Positions 40,880 to 49,710 of a DNA stretch of 64,000 nucleotides are shown piece by piece (position 1 is the stretch's first letter; every line of letters begins with the position of its first letter). A program made the position numbers and the translations under genes. The notes beneath the pieces were generated by a model. It made no database searches, was not told the DNA's origin, and saw nothing but the letters and a program-made list of their open reading frames with translations. The stretch is from CAMLFJ01 sp035524955 (GTDB lineage Bacteria; Methylomirabilota; Methylomirabilia; Rokubacteriales; CSP1-6), in the NCBI GenBank assembly GCA_035524955.1, contig DATLFG010000005.1, forward strand, positions 32,947 through 96,946. The letters run 5' to 3'.

Positions 40880-42073
40880 ATGCTCCAGGGCATCCGCGTC
40901 CTCGACCTCTCCCGCGTCATCGCCGGGCCCTACTGCGCGGCCCTCCTGGGCGACCTGGGCGCCGACGTCATCAAGCTCGAGCGGCCGGGTCGCGGCGACG
41001 ACCTGCGCGCTCTCCGCGGCACCGGCCAGATGAGCGCCCCCTTCGCGGCGGTCAACCGCAACAAGCGCGGGATCGCGGTCGACCTCCAGAAGCCGGAGGG
41101 CGCGCGGCTCGCGTTCGACCTGGCTCGCCGGGCCGACGTGGTCATCGAGAACTTCCTGCCCGGCGTGGCCGAGAAGCTCGGGCTGGGCTACGCGGCGGTG
41201 CGCGCGGTGAATCCGGCGGTGGTCTATGCCTCGGTGACCGGATTCGGCCAGACCGGCCCGCTCGCGCGCAAGCCCGGCTACAACACGATCGCGCAGGGCA
41301 TGAGCGGGCTCATGGCGCTCACCGGCATGCCAGGGGATCCGCCGACGCGGGTGGGCGGCTCGGTGTCCGACGTGGCCGCGTCCTACATGACCTTCGGAAT
41401 GGTCAACGCCGCCCTCGTGCACCGCTTCCGCACGGGGGATGGCCAGCACGTGGACGTGAGCCTGGTGTCGGCGAGCCTCGGGCTCCTGCCGGATCCGGTC
41501 GCGATCTACTTCGACACCGGCGAGCGGCCCAAGCGCGCGGGCAACCGCAACCTGCACCTCTCGCCCGCGGAGGCCTTCCAGGCCAAGGACGGCTTCGTCA
41601 ACGTGGTGCTGATGAACCCGGAGCAGTGGGGCCGCTTCTGCCAGGCGCTCGGCGATCCGGCCATGGAGGCCGATCCGCGCTTCGCCGATAATCCGGCACG
41701 GCTTGCCAATCATGCGGCGTTCAAGGCGCGGGTGGAAGCCGTCCTCGGCACCGCCTCCGCCACCGACTGGGTGGCGCGCTTCGAGGCGGGCGGCATCGCG
41801 GCGGGCCCGATCTACGAGTTCCACGAGGTCTTCGAGGATCCGCAGGTGCGCCATCTCGGGCTCGTGGCCGAGGTGGACCAGCCCGGCGCCGGCAAGGTCA
41901 AGATTCTCACGTTCCCGGGCCGCGCCTCCGCCACCCCGCCGCGGATCGATCGCCCCGCGCCGCTGCTCGGCCAGCACACCGCGGAGGTGCTCGGCGAGCT
42001 CGGGCTCTCGCGCGAGGAGATCGATCGCCTCGCCGCGGCCTCCGTCATCGTGCTCGGCGACCAGCCCGCCTAG
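40880..42073 (+). CDS. CaiB/BaiF-family CoA transferase (class III)
   Basis: 397 residues. GIRVLDLSRVIAGPYCA and LGDLGADVIKLERPGRGDD open the large domain; NRNKRGIAVDLQKPEG and VVIENFLPGVAEKLGLGY are hallmark blocks. The catalytic Asp should be the one in VGGSVSDVAASY near residue 165. Transfers CoA between carboxylic acids, allowing activation without ATP. The start at 40880 fits the family N-terminus, but no ribosome-binding site is seen. Followed by a double-hairpin repeat. Confidence 0.92.
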   Translation: MLQGIRVLDLSRVIAGPYCAALLGDLGADVIKLERPGRGDDLRALRGTGQMSAPFAAVNRNKRGIAVDLQKPEGARLAFDLARRADVVIENFLPGVAEKLGLGYAAVRAVNPAVVYASVTGFGQTGPLARKPGYNTIAQGMSGLMALTGMPGDPPTRVGGSVSDVAASYMTFGMVNAALVHRFRTGDGQHVDVSLVSASLGLLPDPVAIYFDTGERPKRAGNRNLHLSPAEAFQAKDGFVNVVLMNPEQWGRFCQALGDPAMEADPRFADNPARLANHAAFKARVEAVLGTASATDWVARFEAGGIAAGPIYEFHEVFEDPQVRHLGLVAEVDQPGAGKVKILTFPGRASATPPRIDRPAPLLGQHTAEVLGELGLSREEIDRLAAASVIVLGDQPA

Positions 42074-42080
42074 GGAACTC

Positions 42081-42149
42081 GGAGGGGGGCTGCGCCCCCC
42101 TTCCGAACCTCCCCCGGGAGATCGGAAGCGCGGGCGAAGTCCGCGCTCG
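42081..42149 (+). repeat. Double-hairpin intergenic repeat, copy B
   Basis: First dyad GGAGGGGGGC-TGC-GCCCCCCTTCC at 42081-42104; spacer GAACCTCCCCC; second dyad GCGCGG/CCGCGC at about 42128-42146 ending CTCGAA. Same layout as copy C (63664-63735) and, inverted, copy A. Eight bases after the CoA transferase stop. Confidence 0.75.
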
Positions 42150-42307
42150 AACGTGGACCACTCTGCTGGCGGCGGATCGTCCGATGTTACCGGGACAGCC
42201 GCCTAGCCCACGCTGTTCGACGCGGCCGCCCGGCCGCGTATTTACACGATTTCGCGGGAATAGCGACCACCGTCTCCCTCGTCTGATCGAGCGAGGAGGA
42301 CCCCGTC

Positions 42308-42493
42308 ATGCGACTGCTCTGGATTCCCCTGGCCATGCTCCTGCTGGCCGGGTGTGTCGTCGTGCCGATCGCGCCGCGCGGATACGCGCCGCCGCGCCCG
42401 CGCGCCACCTACATCCACCCGGCCCCCCCGATCTACCCGTACTGGTCCGCGCCGCGCCACGCGCCGCGCTACTATCACCGCGGCCGCTGGTAG
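42308..42493 (+). CDS. Small Pro/Tyr-rich lipoprotein
   Basis: 61 residues. Lipobox LLAG-C at Cys16 after a short hydrophobic signal (LLWIPLAMLLLAG). The mature part is short, rich in Pro, Tyr, His and Arg, with no known domain. GAGGAGG upstream of the ATG supports real translation. Such peptides may stabilise the envelope; function unknown. Confidence 0.75.
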   Translation: MRLLWIPLAMLLLAGCVVVPIAPRGYAPPRPRATYIHPAPPIYPYWSAPRHAPRYYHRGRW

Positions 42494-42499
42494 TATCCT
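42494..42499 (+). promoter_or_regulatory. Candidate -10 box (TATCCT) upstream of the DASS gene
   Basis: TAGTATCCT ends six bases before the GTG start at 42506 with no ribosome-binding site between, so a leaderless transcript is possible. Compare TATACT eight bases before the gene at 17521. Confidence 0.3.
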
Positions 42500-42505
42500 C
42501 GGCGG

Positions 42506-43897
42506 GTGCGCCGCCCACCGCCCGTCTTCCACTGGCTGATTCCGGTACTCGGAAGCCTGGCGGTGCTGGCGGCGCCCTCGCCCGAAGGCCTGAGCGCCGA
42601 AGGCCAGCGCGTCCTCGCGGTGATCGTGCTCGCCATCGGGCTCTGGGGCTTCGAGGCGCTTCCGCCCGGCGTCACGGGTGTGGTCGCGATCATCGCGCTC
42701 GTTCTCACCCACGCGGTGCCGGGCATCCGCGAGGGGCTCGTCGGCTTCGCGGATCCCATCGCCTACTTCCTGATCGGCGTGCTGACCATCGGCGTGGCGG
42801 TGGCACGGAGCGGCCTCGCCGAGCGGGTCGCCCACGTGCTGCTCGCGCGGGGGCGCGGCCGGGCCGGCGCGCTCTACGTGCATCTGCTCCTCGCGCTGCC
42901 GCCGCTCACGCTGTTGCTGCCGTCGGCGACGACCCGCACCGGCATCCTCGTCCACGTCTACGATCAGGCCCTCGCGCTCGGCCGCGTGCCGCCCGGCGCG
43001 CCGCTCGCCCGCGCCATCATGCTGGTGCTGAACTCGGTGAACCGGCTGTCGTCCACGATATTGTTGACCGGCGGCATCACGCCCATCGTGGCCGCCGGCC
43101 TGATCGGCACGACCTCGTGGACGCGCTGGTTCGTGCTCATGAGCGTGCCGTACCTCGCCCTGATCTCGCTCGCCGCCGTCGCGATCTACCTGCGCCATCG
43201 CGCCGGCTTCCGCATGGCGGTGCGGGTGCCGCCGCGGCCCGAGCCGCGCCCACTCACCGCCGTCGAGTGGCGCACCGCGCTGATCGTCGCGGGCGCGGGG
43301 CTCCTGTGGCTGACCGACGCCGTGCATCAGTGGCATCCCACGCTGCCCGCCCTCCTGGCCTGGGTGTGCTTGCTGATGCCCGGCCTGGGCGTGCTCACCT
43401 GGCGGCAGTTCGAGCAGGAGCTGGGCTGGACCAACCTCTTCGTCATCGCCGCGTCGCTGTCGCTGGCCCAGGCGCTCTCGCGCTCCGGCGCGAGCGACTG
43501 GCTGGCCGGCGGCGTGGTGGGGGTGGCCCGTTCGGTGGCCGACTCGCCCTGGATGGTGGTGGGCGTGCTGCTCGCGGCGTCCTCGGTGGTGCGGCTGCTG
43601 ATCCCGAACATCACCGGGTTCCTCGCCACCACGATCCCGGTGGCGATGTCGGTCGGCACCACCGCGGGCCTGAACCCCATCCTCTGCGGGCTCATCGTCA
43701 CCATCGCGGGCGACGCGGTCCTCTACTACCCGGCCCAGAGCGCCTCGTCGCTGGTGGTCTACGAGCGCGGCCACCTCGCCGCCGGGGAGATCTTCGGCTT
43801 CGGGCTGCTGATGACCGCGCTGGCCGCCCTCGTGGTGCTGGCGGTGGCGCTGCCCTACTGGGCGCTGGTCGGCGAGCCGCTCGTGAGCGGCCGATGA
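42506..43897 (+). CDS. SLC13/DASS-family anion transporter
   Basis: 463 residues with about 11-12 membrane segments. LLLPSATTRTGILVHV near residue 140 corresponds to the first SNT-like substrate/sodium motif, and LIPNITGFLATTIPVAMSVG near 370 to the second, though both are variant. GFEALPPGVTGVVAII is typical of the first helices. Symports dicarboxylates, sulfate or similar anions with sodium. GTG start. Convergent with the histidine kinase, 36 bp away. Confidence 0.85.
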   Translation: MRRPPPVFHWLIPVLGSLAVLAAPSPEGLSAEGQRVLAVIVLAIGLWGFEALPPGVTGVVAIIALVLTHAVPGIREGLVGFADPIAYFLIGVLTIGVAVARSGLAERVAHVLLARGRGRAGALYVHLLLALPPLTLLLPSATTRTGILVHVYDQALALGRVPPGAPLARAIMLVLNSVNRLSSTILLTGGITPIVAAGLIGTTSWTRWFVLMSVPYLALISLAAVAIYLRHRAGFRMAVRVPPRPEPRPLTAVEWRTALIVAGAGLLWLTDAVHQWHPTLPALLAWVCLLMPGLGVLTWRQFEQELGWTNLFVIAASLSLAQALSRSGASDWLAGGVVGVARSVADSPWMVVGVLLAASSVVRLLIPNITGFLATTIPVAMSVGTTAGLNPILCGLIVTIAGDAVLYYPAQSASSLVVYERGHLAAGEIFGFGLLMTALAALVVLAVALPYWALVGEPLVSGR

Positions 43898-43933
43898 GCC
43901 GGTTCGCGGGGGACGCAGCCCGCGGCGAGGAGC

Positions 43934-46645
43934 TTACCGAGGGCGGTCGAGGACTTCGCGGATCTTGGCGATCAGGGCGGCGGGCGTGAACGGCTTGCCG
44001 AGCAGCAGCATGCTCGCGTCGAGCACGCCGTGGCGCACGATGGCGTCGCCGGTGTAGCCGGACATGTACAGCACCCGCATGGCGGGGCGGGTCGCCCGCA
44101 CGCGGTCCACCATCTCGCGGCCGCTCATCCGCGGCATCACCACGTCGGTGAGGATCAGGTCGATCCGGTCGCCTTCCTTCTCGTGGACCTGCAGCGCCTG
44201 GGCGCCGTCGCCGGCTTCCAGCACGGTGTAGCCCTGCCGCTCCAGCACCTCGCGGGCGAGCGCCCGCACGTCGTCCTCGTCCTCCACGAGCAGGATGGTC
44301 TCCTGACCGACGGCCGGCCGGGTCGCCCCCGCCTCGTCGGCGCCGCCGGACTCGGTCGGCGCCGCGACCTGGGGCAGGAAGATCTCGAACGTGGCACCGC
44401 CGCCCACCGCGCTGCGGACGTGGATCGCGCCGCCGTGCTGGCGCACCGTTCCGTGCACCATCGAGAGCCCGAGGCCGGTGCCCTTGCCGGGCTCCTTGGT
44501 CGTGAAGAACGGTTCGAAGATGCGGGTCTGGGTCGCCGCGTCCATGCCCACGCCGGTGTCGATCACCCGGAGGACCGCGTAGGGGCCGGCCGGGAGCGCC
44601 TCGGGGCGATCGGGCGGGGCCGCTCCGAGCCGCACGTGGTCGGTCTCGACGCCGAGCGTGCCCCCGTTCGGCATCGCGTCGCGCGCGTTCACCGCCAGGT
44701 TCATCAGCGCCTGCTCGAGCTGGGCGCGATCGGCGTTGACCCGACCGGCGCCCGGCCCCAGCGTCAGCAGCAGATCCACGTCCTCCCCGATGAGGCGCCG
44801 CAGCATCGTGCTCACGTCCGCCACCGTGGTGTTGAGATCGAGGATCTTCTTCTGGAGCACCTGCTTGCGGCTGAAGGCCAGGAGCTGGCGCGTGAGCGCG
44901 GCGGCGCGGTCCGCCGTCTTCTGGATCAGCTCCACGCTGCGACGCGCCGGGTCGTCGGCCTTGAGCCGGCCGAGGAGCAGGTAGGTGCGGCCGGTGATGA
45001 TCGTGAGCAGGTTGTTGAAGTCGTGGGCCACCCCGCCCGCGAGGCGCCCCACCGCTTCCATCTTCTGGGACTGGCGGAGCTCTTCCTCGAGCTCGAGGCG
45101 CTGGGTGATGTCCATCATCGCGCCGATCATCCGCGTGGGCCGGCCGTCCCCGTCGTGGAGCACGTAGCCCCGGTCGAAGACGTTGGCGTACGAGCCGTCG
45201 GCCCGACGGTAGCGATACTCCGCGCTCCAGCTCTCGGCGCCGCGCTCGATCGCGGCGTGGATGTCGCTCTGCACGCGCTCGCGATCGTCCGGATGAATCG
45301 TCTCGCCCCACCACGCGACGTCCGGGCCGACCTGCTCCGCGGGGTAGCCGAAGAGGGTGCTGACGCCCTCGTTCCACCACAGGGCCTGGCTCACGAGGTC
45401 CCGGTCCCAGACCGCGTCGTTGGTGGCGCGCGCCACGAACTGGAAGCGCTCCTGGCTCTCGCGCAGCGCGCGGACCAACCGTTCCGCGGTGCCGCGGGCG
45501 AGCTGCTCGGCCTCGAGGATCTGGGCGTTTCGGATCGCGATGGCGGCGTGCGCGGCCAGCCGCACCAGGACCGACTCGTGCTGGTCGGTGAACGCCCGGG
45601 GCGAGCGGTTGTCCACGTAGAGGAGGCCCTCGACGCGCTCGTCGATGAGGATCGGGACCACCATCTTGGCGGTGATCCCGAGGGTGGTGATCTGCTGCTC
45701 GTAGTCCTGACTGATCCGCGGATCGCGGAGGTAGTCATCCGTGCGCACGGGCCCGCGCTGCTCGAGCGCGAGCCCGCCGAGCCCCCGGCCGGGCTCGACC
45801 CGGACGCGCGTGAGGTCCGTGTACCACGCGGACGTCCAGTAGCGGAGAAGCACCGCGTCGGATTTGGGGATGCGCAGGCCGATCACCGCGCCGTCGCTCT
45901 GGCACAGCTCCTGGGCGGCCTCGGTGACCCGGCGGAGCACGGTGGCCAGCTCGGGCGCGGCCCCGATCGTGCGGGCCAGGTCGGCCAGCACCTCCGCCTC
46001 GCGCCGCCGCCGCTCCTCCTCCGCGAAGAGCCGGGCGTGCTCGAGGGTGAGCGCGGCCTGGTCGGCGAGGGCCTCGGCGAGCTGCACCGCGCGCGCGTCG
46101 AAGACGGTGCCGGTCGTGGTGCGCACCGCGAGCACGCCGATGAGCCGGTCCTGGGTGAGCAGGGGCACCGCGAGGATGGCCCGGTCGACGCCCTGGTCCA
46201 TGTGGGCGTGCAGGGCCGGGGAGATGTCGATCCGCGCGTCGGCGAGGACGTCCGGGCTGGTGATGGTGCACCGCTCACGCATCGCGAGGCCGACCGCACC
46301 CGATCCGGGCTCGCGCACCGCCCGCCAGCCCGCGGTCGGCGCGGCGGGCTCGTACGACACCGCCATCGCGAGCAGATTTCCGGAGTCGGTGTCGATCCGG
46401 TAGACGACCGCGGAGCGGCCGCTCAGCAGGGAGCGGAGGCTCTCGGCGATGCGCTCACCGACCACGTCGGGATCGAGCCGCTCGGAGAGGAGCCGGCCGA
46501 TGCCGGTCAGGGCGCGGGTCTCCTGCAGTCGCGTCCACTGCTCCTCGAGCAGGCGCGTGTTCTCCTGCTCGAGTGCGCGCAGACGCGCGTGGAGCGCCGC
46601 CTCGTCCTGTGTCTCCGCGCTGTTCCCGGGGGTCATCGGTGGCAT
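43934..46645 (-). CDS. Hybrid sensor histidine kinase: GAF-GAF-PAS-HisKA-HATPase-receiver
   Basis: 903 residues, no membrane segments, so a cytoplasmic sensor. Order: short coiled coil (ALHARLRALEQENTRLLEEQ); GAF (about 50-205); second GAF (about 215-385); PAS with PAC (about 400-520, HPDDRERVQSDIHAA); HisKA with phospho-accepting His in GGVAHDFNNLL; HATPase N box NLAVNARDAM, G1 DTGVGM, G2 GKGTGLGLS; C-terminal receiver with phospho-Asp in LILTDVVMPRMSG and Lys in LGKPFTP. The HDFNN subclass often signals via its own receiver. No DNA-binding regulator is adjacent. Start is uncertain: ATG at 46645, ATG at 46636 or TTG at 46681, none with a clear ribosome-binding site. Confidence 0.93.
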   Translation of the reverse strand: MPPMTPGNSAETQDEAALHARLRALEQENTRLLEEQWTRLQETRALTGIGRLLSERLDPDVVGERIAESLRSLLSGRSAVVYRIDTDSGNLLAMAVSYEPAAPTAGWRAVREPGSGAVGLAMRERCTITSPDVLADARIDISPALHAHMDQGVDRAILAVPLLTQDRLIGVLAVRTTTGTVFDARAVQLAEALADQAALTLEHARLFAEEERRRREAEVLADLARTIGAAPELATVLRRVTEAAQELCQSDGAVIGLRIPKSDAVLLRYWTSAWYTDLTRVRVEPGRGLGGLALEQRGPVRTDDYLRDPRISQDYEQQITTLGITAKMVVPILIDERVEGLLYVDNRSPRAFTDQHESVLVRLAAHAAIAIRNAQILEAEQLARGTAERLVRALRESQERFQFVARATNDAVWDRDLVSQALWWNEGVSTLFGYPAEQVGPDVAWWGETIHPDDRERVQSDIHAAIERGAESWSAEYRYRRADGSYANVFDRGYVLHDGDGRPTRMIGAMMDITQRLELEEELRQSQKMEAVGRLAGGVAHDFNNLLTIITGRTYLLLGRLKADDPARRSVELIQKTADRAAALTRQLLAFSRKQVLQKKILDLNTTVADVSTMLRRLIGEDVDLLLTLGPGAGRVNADRAQLEQALMNLAVNARDAMPNGGTLGVETDHVRLGAAPPDRPEALPAGPYAVLRVIDTGVGMDAATQTRIFEPFFTTKEPGKGTGLGLSMVHGTVRQHGGAIHVRSAVGGGATFEIFLPQVAAPTESGGADEAGATRPAVGQETILLVEDEDDVRALAREVLERQGYTVLEAGDGAQALQVHEKEGDRIDLILTDVVMPRMSGREMVDRVRATRPAMRVLYMSGYTGDAIVRHGVLDASMLLLGKPFTPAALIAKIREVLDRPR

Positions 46646-46727
46646 CCGCTCGTTGGAGAGCAAGGACCACGCCACAGACAAGTAGCTGAAATGGTGGACG
46701 TCCTGGTCGTCGGCCGAGCGTAAACTG

Positions 46728-46743
46728 TCAGGTTTCTGCCTGA
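46728..46743. promoter_or_regulatory. Small inverted repeat in the kinase/aminotransferase divergent promoter region
   Basis: TCAGG-TTTCTG-CCTGA, five pairs around six bases. It follows TAAACT, a fair plus-strand -10 box. It could be an operator for one of the divergent genes; short and unproven. Confidence 0.25.
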
Positions 46744-46849
46744 AATGAGCACTACGGCGGCGGCATCCCGGGACAAGGCGCCGGGCGCTCTGCTACGATC
46801 CGGCTCATCGTCGCCAGCCGCTCACCCTCTTTCCGGGAGATTCGCCGCC

Positions 46850-48199
46850 ATGACGACCGACGCGAAGATGATCAATCACCTCTGGACCCACAGGACGCAA
46901 GACCATCCGTTCCTGTCCGACGAGGAGCTGGTGATCGATCGCGCCGAAGGCGTGTGGGTCTGGACCGAGCGGGGCAAGAAGCTCCTGGACGGCTTCGCCG
47001 GGCTCGCGGTCGTCAACGTGGGTCACGGCCGCCGCGAGATCGCGGAGGCGATCGCCGAGCAGACGGTGCGGCTGGCCTACTACCCGACCACCCGGCAGTT
47101 CTCGAATCGCCCGGCCGCGGAGCTCGCGACGAAGCTGGCGTCGATCACCCCCGGCGACCTGCGCTACACGATGTTCGCGGTGAGCGGCTCCGAGGCCAAC
47201 GAGCGCTCGATGCAGATCGCGCGGCAATACTGGCTGGCCACCGGCAAGCCGGGCAAGTACAAGGTGATCTCGCTCGAGGGGGGTTACCACGGCGCGACGA
47301 TGGGGACCTTCGCGGTCTGCGGCCTGCCCAATCTCTCCAAGCCCTACGCCCCGCTCGAGGTGCCCGGGTTCGCCAAGGTGGCGCCGCCGCATCCCTTCCG
47401 TGATCTCGCGGGCGGCACCGAGGGGGAGCTGATCGCGCGCCGGATCGCCGAGCTGCGCGAGGCGATCGACCGCGAAGGACCCGACACGGTGTCGGCGGTG
47501 ATCATGGAGCCGGTGCTCTCGTCGGGCGGCTTCATCATGCCGCCGATCGGCTGGCTCCGGGCGGTGCGCGCGCTCTGCGACGAGCGGGACGTGCTGATGA
47601 TCGCCGACGAGGTCATCACCGGCTTCGGCCGCACGGGCCGGTGGTTCGCCTGCGAGCACGACCAGGTCGTGCCCGACCTGATGTCGGTGGCCAAGGGCAT
47701 CACCTCGGGCTACATCCCGCTCTCCGCGAGCATCGCGCGCGGCCGTCTCGCGGAGGCCTTCTCCGGCACCACCACCCAGGAGAACGTCCACCCCAACACC
47801 TACGCGGCCCACCCGGTGGCCTGCGCGGCCGCGCTCGCCAACCTGCGCATCATGGAGCAGGACCGGCTGGTGGCGAACGCCGAGACGATGGGCACGCGGC
47901 TCCTCGAGGGCCTGCGGAGCGCGGTGGGCAAGCACCCGATCGTGGGCGAGGTGCGCGGGCGCGGGCTCCTGGTCTGCGTGGACTTCGTGGAGCCCGACGG
48001 CTCCGGCAGGCCGCTCGATCAGAAACTGGTCGCCGAGCTCGACCGCAAGGCCTGGGACCGCGGCGCGATCATCTACGCGCGCGGCACCGTTCTCCGTCTG
48101 GCGCCGCCGCTCTGCATCACCGCGGCCGAGGTGGACGAGCTGGTGGCCGTCGTCGCCGATAGCGTCGACTCACTCCAGCGCGACCTCTCCGCGCGCTAG
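46850..48199 (+). CDS. Class III PLP-dependent aminotransferase (omega-amino acid type)
   Basis: 449 residues. GFAGLAVVNVGHGRREIAEA, SGSEANERSMQIARQYW (cofactor phosphate loop), GGYHGATMGTFAV, LMIADEVITGFGRTG (Asp for the PLP pyridine N), and the Schiff-base Lys in SVAKGITSGYIPL. This matches omega-amino acid:pyruvate or taurine-type transaminases. The ATG at 46850 has GGGAGA upstream; the open frame back to 46745 gives an untypical Ser/Ala leader. Followed by a long perfect hairpin. Confidence 0.92.
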   Translation: MTTDAKMINHLWTHRTQDHPFLSDEELVIDRAEGVWVWTERGKKLLDGFAGLAVVNVGHGRREIAEAIAEQTVRLAYYPTTRQFSNRPAAELATKLASITPGDLRYTMFAVSGSEANERSMQIARQYWLATGKPGKYKVISLEGGYHGATMGTFAVCGLPNLSKPYAPLEVPGFAKVAPPHPFRDLAGGTEGELIARRIAELREAIDREGPDTVSAVIMEPVLSSGGFIMPPIGWLRAVRALCDERDVLMIADEVITGFGRTGRWFACEHDQVVPDLMSVAKGITSGYIPLSASIARGRLAEAFSGTTTQENVHPNTYAAHPVACAAALANLRIMEQDRLVANAETMGTRLLEGLRSAVGKHPIVGEVRGRGLLVCVDFVEPDGSGRPLDQKLVAELDRKAWDRGAIIYARGTVLRLAPPLCITAAEVDELVAVVADSVDSLQRDLSAR

Positions 48200-48236
48200 C
48201 GTCGTCGCGAACAACCGCCTGAGACCACGCGCGAGC

Positions 48237-48301
48237 CGGGCGGGTCCTGTCGTCGGGGTCGCCCTGCCGGCAGCGCACCCCCCGACGACAGGACCCGCCC
48301 G
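48237..48301. terminator. Bidirectional terminator-like hairpin, 22 perfect pairs
   Basis: CGGGCGGGTCCTGTCGTCGG (from 48237) plus GG pairs perfectly with the stretch 48280-48301, closing a 21-base loop (48259-48279). It lies in the 155 bp gap between convergent genes, and no T-run is needed for its size. An unusually long perfect dyad for a terminator. Confidence 0.7.
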
Positions 48302-48354
48302 CCGCGCGCGTTATCTCAGCCGGGCATGGGCCGCAACCCAGGCGCGCGCGAGGA

Positions 48355-49698
48355 CTACGCGAGGAACTCGCGGGCGAGGGTCTCCCACATCATCGCGGAG
48401 AGCTTGAGGCTCTCGGTGTCCACGCGCTCGTTGTGACCGTGGAACATGAGCGGGTAGTCGGTGTAGGGGATGCGGAGCGACTGCAGGCCGAAGCCGTAGG
48501 CGGGCACGCCCTGCCAGCGGAAGAACTTGGCATCGGTCCCGCCGGTGGTCATCTTGGGCACCACGCGGCTACCCGGCATCAGCCGGGACGTCACCCGCTC
48601 CATCGTGGCCACCAGCGGGGTGTCGTGGGTGCTGAGCGTGCCTTGCTGGCCGCGGCCCGTGCGCACCGTCACCCGTGGGGCCAGGTCGCCGATCGCCTCC
48701 GCGAGCATGAGATCCACTTCCTCGCTCGTCACGCCGGGCAGGGCGCGGATGTCCACGTCGATCTCCACGCGGTCGGGAATGACGTTGGTCTTCACGCCGC
48801 CGTGCATGACGTTCGGTGAGAACGTGGTGTGGGTGCAGGCGTGGGCCTCGCGCGCCAGGGTCAGGTTGTCCATCCCGCGCACCGTCTCCAGCACCCGCGC
48901 AGGGTCGGTGAGGCCGGCGGTCAGCTCGGGCCCGAGATCCATGGCCTTCACGTACTCCCGCCACACGTCGAGGATGCGCGCCTTCGGCTGGTAGGCCGCG
49001 ATGCGCCGCACGACCTCGGCGGCGGTCACCAGGGCATTGTCGGTGCGGAACGGGCGCGAGCCGTGACCGGGGGTGCCCGCCACCGTGAGCCGCCGCCAGT
49101 TGGCGCCCTTCTCGCCGACCGTGACGCCCAGCACGTGGCCCTTGCTGGTCGGGATGGGCACACCGCCGCTCTCGGTGATGACGTAGTCCGCCTTCACCGC
49201 CTCGGGCCGCCGCTCGACGAGATGGCCCGCGCCCAGATTACCGCCGGCCTCCTCGTCCGCCACCGCCAGGTAGATCAGCGTGCCGCGCGGGCGGAAGCCG
49301 CTCCGGGCCAGCCGCCGGGTCGCCACCGCCATCGTGCTGGTGAGGTTCAGCATGTCGATGGCGCCGCGGCCCCAGACCACGCCGTCCACCAGCTCGCCGC
49401 CGAAGGGATCGCGCTGCCAGCCGTCCGGGCTCACCGGTACCACGTCGGTGTGGCCCATCAGGAGCAGGCGGGGGGCCTTGGGATCGGAGCCCTCGATGCG
49501 CGCGATGAGGCTCTCGCGCCCGGGCTCGGAGGTGTAGCGCTCGCACGCCACCCCCGCGCCCGCGAAGTAGTCCTCCAGCGCCGCGCAGCTCCGCGTCTCC
49601 TGGCCGGAGGCGGCGGTGCCGTCATTGACGCACGCGTTGCGGATCAGGGTGCGCAGCAGCTCGGTCGCCTCGGTCTCGACGCTCTGCTCGTCTCGCAT
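48355..49698 (-). CDS. M20-family metallopeptidase/deacylase (ArgE/DapE/ACY1-like)
   Basis: 447 residues. Zinc ligands: His in LLLMGHTDVVP, bridging Asp in WGRGAIDML, catalytic and ligand Glu pair in VADEEAGGN, Glu/Asp region VITESGG, and the C-terminal His in LMFHGHNERVD. The dimerisation domain starts near 200 (KGANWRRLTVAGTPGHGSRP). Hydrolyses peptide or N-acyl bonds. Cytoplasmic, since no signal peptide is present. Only 12 bp after the NUDIX stop, but a REP-like arm lies at that junction. Confidence 0.92.
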   Translation of the reverse strand: MRDEQSVETEATELLRTLIRNACVNDGTAASGQETRSCAALEDYFAGAGVACERYTSEPGRESLIARIEGSDPKAPRLLLMGHTDVVPVSPDGWQRDPFGGELVDGVVWGRGAIDMLNLTSTMAVATRRLARSGFRPRGTLIYLAVADEEAGGNLGAGHLVERRPEAVKADYVITESGGVPIPTSKGHVLGVTVGEKGANWRRLTVAGTPGHGSRPFRTDNALVTAAEVVRRIAAYQPKARILDVWREYVKAMDLGPELTAGLTDPARVLETVRGMDNLTLAREAHACTHTTFSPNVMHGGVKTNVIPDRVEIDVDIRALPGVTSEEVDLMLAEAIGDLAPRVTVRTGRGQQGTLSTHDTPLVATMERVTSRLMPGSRVVPKMTTGGTDAKFFRWQGVPAYGFGLQSLRIPYTDYPLMFHGHNERVDTESLKLSAMMWETLAREFLA

Positions 49699-49710
49699 GG
49701 GGTCCTCGTT

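Noticed and set aside
46745..46849. Longer aminotransferase start
   Set aside because: The 35 added residues are Ser/Ala-rich without family similarity, and the ATG at 46850 has a ribosome-binding site.
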